NCBI GenBank assembly: GCA_902702965.1
Contig: CACRXP010000014.1
Location: 953,086-1,017,085, forward strand
Length of the DNA: 64,000 nucleotides
DNA from: Spirometra erinaceieuropaei
Lineage: Eukaryota; Platyhelminthes; Cestoda; Diphyllobothriidea; Diphyllobothriidae
Reading direction: 5' to 3'
Of this stretch, positions 57,800-64,000 are shown in pieces; position 1 is the stretch's first letter; each line of letters opens with the position of its first letter. The notes below the pieces were generated by a model. That model was given only the letters and a program-made list of their open reading frames with translations, did no database searches and was not told the DNA's origin. Made by a program: the position numbers and the translations under genes.

Positions 57800-58700
57800 A
57801 TGTCTCCTTCTTTAAGGCTTGAGAGGATCTTGGCCTCTCGAAACTTGAAAATATGACCGGGTTCAGTAGCACCAGCTTCCTTCGTCCTGACCGCTACGCG
57901 CGTCAGGAGTAAGGTCCAAGTTTCGCAGACGCAGTTGCTCTGTCCGCAACTACATCAGATTCTGTAAATTACTCCAGACCTTTCCTGTCATGGCAGCGGG
58001 TCTTTCAGCCACATTACGTGACGCCTGATGGCTGCCTGCGGCCTATATGCTACCCCAACGCCAAGTGGCGGCTGACGGCTTCCGAAACGATCATCAGACA
58101 CTAAGACGGTCGCAAAAATTTATGTCCCGTTGGGTTTGGTTTCTGGTTTCGTCTACGTACGCATCGGTTGACAAGGTTGCGCGGACAGCTCTTAACTCTC
58201 ATTACCCGTCGAAGATATTGCAATTCACCAACAGTGTCTTTCGTTTCACTGCAGCGCGTCTGCGCGTGCCGTTTTAGCACCCTTACGCAGCTGCGTTTGT
58301 GGTCAATTTGATGATTTCTGTCGAAATTCAGTACTTCCGTCGTGTTTGCCGCTTTCCTGAACACTTTTGTTTTTCAGATACTACAATCCTTGCGGCAAGC
58401 GAGGACATCCGAAAAGGCCAGTCGCTTGTTCTCCGCCGTCTCCCTCGTAAATTGCATGTCCGGAAAAACGGCGTTGACACGATGGCTCTTGCTTCTAGTC
58501 CTCGAATCAGTCACCGCACCAACACACAGTACCGATTTTGGAGACTACTTAGTCGCCGTACGTGTAAGCGAGAATTTTTGGAGCATCGTGTTAATTCCGA
58601 AGATCGTCAGAAATGATGTAGTAGTCAATGGGCTAATGTGTTGCGGGAATAATGTCAAAAGTATTGCCATTACTCGCTCTTTCCTCCCTATGCACTAGTC
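57800..58700 (-). pseudogene. Penelope-like element, RT thumb to GIY-YIG (minus)
   Basis: From 58,700 downwards the minus strand reads a decayed palm end ('ETAENKRLAFSDVLACRKD'), the thumb ('VFRKAANTTEVLNFDRNHQ' at 58,367-58,310; 'VGELQYLRRV'), a mutated linker, and a decayed endonuclease start ('SCGQSN', 'GHIFKFREAKIL') down to about 57,810. Order and wording match P1 at 18,030-18,690. Several frameshifts are present, so it is inactive. The upstream reverse transcriptase is missing. Confidence 0.8.
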
Positions 58701-59950
58701 CACCGTCCCAGTCGGTCAGTCATCTAGTTCCGAGGTTGGGTAGATGAGAATAGCAAAGTTGGTACACGGGAATTTAAGAAAGATGACATATTATGGCCAA
58801 ATGACTACTGTTACTTTTGTCTCCTCAATGGTCTCCGCTTGAATCGCGACTAGGTTCAGTCCAGCTTCTGAACGGGATAGAGATCCTCTCGTCGGCAGTT
58901 TTGTTTTACTCAGTCCTCGGGTCCCTCTTGTCCTTTTAGTGAAGTATTTTCGGAGTCGGATTCGTCCGACGTAATCTCCTAATTTATTGATCAGTAGTTT
59001 TTCATTTTTCTTCGAATTATGGTGTTGACTTCTGCTTAATACCTTACTGTAGGCAGCGTAATCTGCCAGCGCCCTCCCGCCCCGGTCTTGACTCTCTCTT
59101 GACAATGGTCTATTTATGGGAGGAGCGAGTGCAGTAGATGATGTGTAAGTCTACTACGATTCTAGAGTGACCTCCGCAGAGGTCACCGTGCTTGCTCTCA
59201 CCTTGCCGTGCGTTATCTGTCGGCAGCAACCTTAGAAATGTCGAATTTATGCTTAGGGTAGCAAAAATGTCAACGAGCCCGAAACAATGGTCATTTCCAC
59301 CAAAACCTTGTTATTGATCGTGAATCATATATTTTCTCTAGCAGCCGTTTACATCCGTTCAATAACAACTAATCGTATATGCTTTATCAATTTACAGACC
59401 TCCTTGATACTCGTTCTAACGAAACATTTATACGAATATGTATGTTTGCTTAAGATGACGACTATCCATACAAGACCGTTCCAATCGCTGTGAGTACAAA
59501 TCTTGAGCCAGATAGGTTTTGCAAATACTTTTTAAATCACCAAATTGCTCTATTGGCTGTAAATTCTACTTCTTGTTACCTATTTCTACACCGGGTCGCA
59601 TTAAAATACGTTGAGGTCTTGTGCCGTCTATTAGGATAATGCGAATGTATTAGATTCTTAAATATTTTAGAGTTGTGAAAATTTCGGGTTCGGGTACTCC
59701 TTTTCCTCGAGACATTCCTTAATAAACCTGGTTCCTATTTTCGTTTCCACAAGGTTGGTTCTGAACCGTACGTATCCATTGAGTGCCTTCAGCACCACGA
59801 GATATGTGGACTGTTTTAGAGTTGCGAAAATTCCCATTGTAAAATTCAATTGGCGATTTGGCGGGCATACGTCTGCTTTCGATAAATTCTCTTCAGACCT
59901 GTACAGTTATATGGCTATTGATGTAATGAATTAAAAGATACGGGCAAGTA
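58701..59950. other. Non-coding interval, nothing recognised
   Basis: A 104-codon minus ORF (58,791-59,105; Arg/Lys-rich) and shorter ORFs lack motifs and paralogues. The internal similarity between 59,650-59,700 and 59,800-59,840 ('ttttagagttg.gaaaatt') is a short local duplication. Confidence 0.4.
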
Positions 59951-59956
59951 GATAAT

Positions 59957-60605
59957 TAAGCTGTAGCTCGGGTTTGGGGAGGGGATGAGGACAGTGAAAC
60001 ACCACAATTCCACTCAGTGCCAGGGAGAAGGTGGGTCTTGGCGAAGGTAATTACATGCGGGTGGCAGGCTTGGTGGCTTTGAGCCATGGCAACTGTGGGA
60101 CCTGTATGAGGTTCTTCTGTGAGCATAAGACCGGTCCGCGTAGACTCACTGCAGCCGCCTCTGCCGTGGCCAACAAGCGCTGCCCCAGCAGTTTTGGATA
60201 ACTTAATGGGACCTTGTAAATCACTCTGAAGGCATCTCTGGCGTTTACACGGTGGTCTGTATCTACCATGTGCGCGAGGATTGAGTTTTTGATCTTTTTT
60301 ATTTAACCCTTTCCTAACCATGATGGAAGAGGTTCTTTTATTCTTTTGGATAAACGCCGGCTCGTTTGGCGAATATATTCTGCCCCACAGGAGCAGGTGA
60401 AGGAGTAAATATACGTCGATGCATTTCACTGTGATCCGTTGAGGTATAGGTGGCAATAAGTAAGCATTAATGCCAACGGCACAGCTTGTTAGTAGGCGGA
60501 TCGTCAAAGTGTTCGCAGTACCCACCTTGCTCAACATGTGTATGCAAAGTGATTTGACTGATATAGATGTGGTAAACATTCACTTAGGCAAACAGGCATC
60601 TTCTA
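59957..60605 (-). repeat. Repeat B, longest copy
   Basis: Parts of this block recur at 13,040-13,210, 21,600-21,800 and 43,640-43,860. The minus strand has the window's longest ORF (207 codons, 60,579-59,956) and an overlapping 72-codon ORF ('ARDAFRVIYKVPLSYPKLLGQRLLATAEAAA' region). The latter is also readable, with changes, in the inverted copy at 21.6 kb, so that frame may be the ancestral one. No enzymatic domain is seen. It could be an unrecognised transposon gene or a repetitive protein-coding fragment. Confidence 0.55.
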
Positions 60606-60689
60606 CTTGACGTTTCATGAGAACGATTACCATGGAAATCTGCGAATTCAAAAGGCAAAAATCGAAAGTATTAGAAAGCGGAGGCAAAG

Positions 60690-61910
60690 ACCTGTTAAAA
60701 TAACCACCGGACACGGCACTGGCCCGGTCTTATGGATAACCCAAAATCCACAAGCCAAATGTTCCCCTTCGACTGATCGTTACCTTGAAAGGCAGCCCCA
60801 CTTACAATCTATCCAAGTGGATGGCCCGAAAACTTAACTTTCTCCGAGAAGGCTCAAGGACCTTCATCAATTCGGCCTCCCAATTCCTGGCCGACGTCCG
60901 AGGAAAAGTTGTCCGACCGGAGCAGATTATGGTGTCCTTTGACGTGGTTTCATTATTTACGTCAATTCCACCGGACCTGGCACGCGACTTTCTTCGCAAA
61001 AGAATCGAAGAGAATTAGGAAGAGATGAACAAACCCCTAAAAACCGACCACTTACTGCAACTGTTTGCTTTCTGCCAACAAACCTTCTTCACCTTCAATG
61101 GCAGAACATACGAGCAGATCAAACGAACGCCGATGGGTTCGCCAGTATCCAGCCTGGTTGCAGAACTAGCCCTGCAGGAACTGGAAAAACTCGCCTTCGA
61201 CCACTATTAACCTGCATTTTGGCGCCGGTGCGTGGACGACACGTTCTTCATAATTGAAAGGAGCAGACTGGCCGACTTCCAAGACGTGCTCAACGGCATC
61301 TTCCGATACATTCAGTTCACAAGGGAAGAAGAGCATGCCGAACAGCTGCCTTTCCTTGACGTTCTCGTCACACGCACACCCAACGGCGAACTCAACACCA
61401 CGGTGTACAGAAAGGCGACTAACACGACTCAGATTGTCAACTACCACAGTAACCACTCAATGGCGCATAAACGCAACTGTGTTAGGACACACTTCCAGAG
61501 GGTAAAAACGCACTGCAGTGAACCACAGGGACGAGTACGAGAACTTCGGCATTTTCGGGAACAACTGGCAAGGAATGGATACCCGAACAGCTTCGTCAGC
61601 AGCTGCCTCCGCACGCGCCCACAGCGAACAAACGGAGGAGAGCCGCCAACTTTCTGGCACCCTCTGCCATATATTAAGAATGTATCCGAAGCGAAGGAAC
61701 GTATTGCTGGAGAGCTCGGCGTGCGTATCGCTCAGCGTCAGACAGCGACCATGCGCAGCAAAATCATGTAAGTGAAGGATCGCCTAGACGTGGGTGAACA
61801 ATCGGGCGTCGTCTATCAGATCCCATGTCGGGACTGCCCTCGCCACTATATGTTTCACGATCACTATAAGGATTTTGGTAGAATAATGTTTGGTTTGGAC
61901 TAGTTGACAT
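60690..61910 (+). pseudogene. Penelope-like retroelement P2, RT to start of GIY-YIG in one frame
   Basis: One frame runs from about 60,713 to 61,900, interrupted only by TAA 60,737, TAG 61,016, TAA 61,208 and TAA 61,769. In order: 'PKIHKPNVPLRLIVTLKGSP' (fingers), 'IMVSFDVVSLFTSIPPDLA' (motif A, near 60,930-60,985), 'TPMGSPVSSLVAELALQ' (motif B, near 61,128-61,180), 'RRCVDDTFFIIE' (motif C, near 61,225; Cys replaces the usual Tyr), 'LPFLDVLVTRT', the thumb with 'YRKATNTTQIVNYHSNHS', 'LPYIKNVSEA', and the nuclease start 'SGVVYQIPCRDC'. The nuclease is lost after about 61,850. It is the best-preserved RT here and is from a different PLE lineage than P1. Substitution-type stops without frameshifts suggest fairly recent decay. 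Confidence 0.9.
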
Positions 61911-61959
61911 TTTCGCGACCCTAAGCACAAAAACGATATCTCGAGCGTCGTCGCCGACG

Positions 61960-62200
61960 ATGTACAATGGATGTCTCCCGAAAGGTTGAGAGTAGACACA
62001 ACGACAGGTGTGTGAGTTTGTTAACAATGATGACAGACCATCAAAGTGTCGAGGGCGCTCACTTCTCATCCCTCACCTCAACCTGGTCTCAGGACACAGT
62101 CAAGAAGACCGGAGGTGGCTAGGGCGCAGATGGATGGCACGACTGAGTGCGTAACTTGGCGGCCTACTCCACACCCCCTTATCCACATATAAATTCCACA
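61960..62200 (+). repeat. Repeat G, copy 3
   Basis: 'cagtcaagaagaccggagg', 'gcagatggatggc' and 'ccacacccccttatccaca' follow repeat G copy 1 at 32,080-32,175. Confidence 0.6.
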
Positions 62201-62723
62201 TATTTAATTTAATCAAAATCAAAGTATGGAGCGAGTCATCTTATGGACAAATGCACACACACCCAGTCTACCCTACAGGGATTGTGGAATCCACGTGTAA
62301 ATACAGCGGAAGAGAAAATGTTTGTTCCTTTGAAGGCGTCATTTGCAAACGTGATTAATATTGCTAATGTCTGTCTGAAAACAAGTTATGCATCAAATAC
62401 TTGCTCTATGTACTATCAGAAGGGAAGCTGGGACATCTCTCTATGCTATACTCACAGCGCTTTCGTTTTACGGGCTATGTGGTTGAACACGTAGTAGATA
62501 ATAACTTAGCAGAAATGGTCCACATATCATACAGGAGATATCCTTGCGACTGCCATTCCCTAATCCAGAGGTTGCCAATATGCGGATTTTGAAAACTAAT
62601 GATAGCAGTTGTTTGTCCATCCAAATTCAAAAATTGCTCTGGCCTGCTCCCGGCTTCTTCCGTGGCGTTGAGCATATTTTCCCTAACGTTATTCCGTCTG
62701 CTATTGCTAATCAACTTTTAATT

Positions 62724-63060
62724 TATAGGCAGAATAGTATTACCGACAAAGACAAGGGAGACTGGAATGGCCATTTCTGGCTTATTAGCCGTCGTCAGCC
62801 AGCCATACCCAAGCCCGAAGTGTGGAACACCCGAGCCTCGAACTCGCGACCTGTTGGTTTAGAAGTCAACGCCTCTACTCACCGGGCCACGAGCCCGTTG
62901 CCTTGTCGGTTTTCGATCGGGAATATACAATGTTAGGGGGCGCTCACCGATCGTTCATACGGAACTCACTCGTTCCGTTGTGCCTTATGGACTCTCTCTC
63001 GAGCCCAACCAGCAGCCGCACAGCGGCGCATGATATATAGGCAGAATAGTATTACCGACA
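62724..63060 (-). mobile_element. tRNA-like/hammerhead repeat, precise permuted insertion with 25-nt terminal redundancy
   Basis: The 25-mer starting 'TATAGGCAGAATAGTATTAC' is at both ends (62,724-62,748 and 63,036-63,060), exactly 312 bp apart. The copy is therefore one full unit plus 25 nt, read tail-before-head on the minus strand. AATTT at 62,720-62,724 and 63,060-63,064 fits a 5-bp target-site duplication. The sister block at 53.67 kb lacks the insert. The B box and tRNA-like head lie near 62,830-62,905. The element has no poly-A and no ORF. Confidence 0.85.
62760..62804 (-). ncRNA. Hammerhead ribozyme-like fold in the permuted copy
   Basis: On the minus strand GGCTGG (62,804-62,799), CTGACGA, stem II GGCT/AGCC with AATA loop, GAAA, ATGGCCAT and CCAGTC (62,765-62,760). 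Stem I has a C-to-T/G-U wobble change relative to the dimer copies but still pairs over six positions. Confidence 0.65.
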
Positions 63061-63679
63061 ATTTTGTCCAATTTCGCATAGTAAACATATTCCTTTTTTC
63101 AAAACACCAGAGTGCCCGAAGTTTCATCCTACAAGTTCACCTCGTCCTGCATGACACAGAAAATGCCAGGCCCCACAAAACCCGCTCTTAAACTAATCTA
63201 ATCGATGGTACGTAGACTGCTCCATTATTCAATGGGAAATACACATTGCGTTCTGCGGACAGCTGCACTTACAGAAGGGTGAAAAAACTCAGGCATGTCT
63301 AGCTCTGCACCGTCTTCACACGCGAAGAAGTAGGAACTTATCTAGAGTCGGCAACGTCGAACCAGTTATTGCTCAATTTCTTGAGGGTTAATAAAATATT
63401 GTATGCATTTAATGACGTTTTTGTAATGTTTGGCAACTCGAAGCAATGGTACCATTTAAAGGCGTCGTCTGTGTTAGTGTGTATCGTTCAGGTATTTGAT
63501 TTTACGCCAGCCCTACTTATTTTCTCTATTGCTATTAAAAATGCAGATGTGATAAACCAGCAACCCATTATGTTTTTCTCTGCACACGGTGAGGTCCGCA
63601 TGAACATCGGAGACGCAGAAAAAATCTAGCACCAAATATTTTAAAAAGTAGACTTCCTCCATAAATATATTATTTTTGA

Positions 63680-63980
63680 AATTTCAGACGAGAACATAAA
63701 CATCAAATACACGCCTTTGTTCAGTTTTCGAAAGAAGGTAGCGCAAATACATTCAGCCACTTTGATTTGTAATTTACGGTCCATGTTTCTTTCCGCAAAC
63801 ATCGATTATATTATTTTTATTACGGACTCCATTGAATAGGTAACATTTTCTCCCTTCTGAAAGAAAATTTTAGATGCCCTCATGCTGTCACGGTTAAGTT
63901 CAGCATGAATGTGCACCTCCGCGTCCTTCAAATTGATAAAACGGTATGTTTTTTTGAATTATCTCGAAGGAGGACATGAC
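63680..63980 (-). pseudogene. Secreted-protein family copy i, decayed exon 3
   Basis: After the acceptor 'actttcttttag' (minus, exon from 63,980) the reading is 'VMSSFEIIQK', then a frame change, then 'YRFINLKDAEVHIHAELN', 'SMRASKIFFQKGENV', a TAA, and 'VAECICATFF'. These follow exon 3 of copy c ('FEFITLQDLDAHLFV', 'MQATNIYFHAE'). Exons 1 and 2, if any, would lie beyond the window's right end. Confidence 0.65.
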
Positions 63981-64000
63981 CTAAAAGAAAGTTTTGGGAT

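Larger units (their letters stand above)
62262..63640 (+). pseudogene. Segmental duplicate h with exon-like ORFs, interrupted by the hammerhead repeat
   Basis: Sister of g. The first open segment (about 62,279-62,494) reads 'VNTAEEKMFVPLKASFANVI' and 'NTCSMYYQKGSWDISLCYTH'. The second (62,535-62,720) reads 'LRLPFPNPEVANMRILKTND' and 'FFRGVEHIFPNVIPSAIAN'. The third (63,369-63,629) contains 'LVCIVQVFDFTPALLIFSIAIKNADVIN'. The 337-bp hammerhead repeat sits at 62,724-63,060, within what was a contiguous block (empty site at 53,667-53,690). Some positions are better preserved than in g. Intron borders remain uncertain, and I cannot build a clean spliced gene. Confidence 0.5.

Noticed and set aside
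59956..60579. Longest ORF in the window (207 codons, minus) as a host gene
   Set aside because: It lies entirely in repeat B, is not open in other copies, and has no domain. The alternative 72-codon frame is the one conserved elsewhere.
1..64000. CRISPR arrays, bacterial operons, prophage
   Set aside because: No regularly spaced short repeats, no Shine-Dalgarno-led operons. Introns and retroelements show a eukaryotic nuclear genome.

Overview
This is an AT-rich stretch of a eukaryotic, multicellular-animal genome with short exons, long non-coding tracts and dense repeat decay. The Penelope-like retroelements, a CR1/Jockey-like LINE, and a tRNA-derived repeat carrying a hammerhead fold resemble what is known from parasitic flatworms. 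A cestode or trematode is my best inference, but no conserved host gene here settles the species. A 225-base N gap (28,699-28,923) shows this is a draft scaffold.

The main genic content is a dispersed cluster of a multi-exon family of small secreted proteins that I do not recognise. One copy looks complete: minus strand 45,777-43,076, three exons, 255 codons, signal peptide in exon 1. Copies b (19,318-22,529, plus) and d (57,500-55,440, minus) have the same exon order and share intron sequence. Copy a (14,768-15,406, plus) keeps exons 1 and 2. Copy e (35,412-34,177, minus) is a divergent paralogue keeping exons 2 and 3, and copy i (63,980-63,680, minus) is a decayed exon 3. Exon 2 is exactly 254 nt in b, c and e, and exon 3 is exactly 303 nt in b, c and e, with the same splice phases. 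A block duplicated at 53.2-54.3 kb and 62.25-63.6 kb (g and h) carries more distant relatives. Four copies share a conserved sequence block about 60-100 bp upstream of the ATG.

Most of the rest is mobile DNA. Penelope-like elements lie at 3.1-3.65, 17.0-19.18, 38.4-38.6, 46.4-47.6, 57.8-58.7 and 60.7-61.9 kb, all broken by stops or frameshifts. LINE pieces lie at 9.1-9.5, 23.4-25.0 and 50.7-51.8 kb. A large inverted duplication pairs 8.19-12.27 kb with 49.92-52.71 kb. Several unnamed repeat families (labelled B to G and R1) recur two to four times.

The most striking mobile element is a 312-bp tRNA-like repeat with pol III A and B boxes and, downstream, a complete-looking hammerhead ribozyme fold. 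It occurs as a tandem dimer (15,642-16,245) and as circularly permuted copies. One copy (62,724-63,060) has exactly one 312-bp unit plus a 25-nt terminal redundancy, inserted into a segmental duplicate whose sister at 53.67 kb is the empty site. Together these point to a retrozyme-like element copied from a multimeric or circular RNA. Long intervals (for example 3.7-5.7, 6.8-8.2, 13.2-14.6, 28.9-31.8, 36.0-38.0, 47.6-49.9 and 58.7-59.9 kb) show no coding content I can defend.
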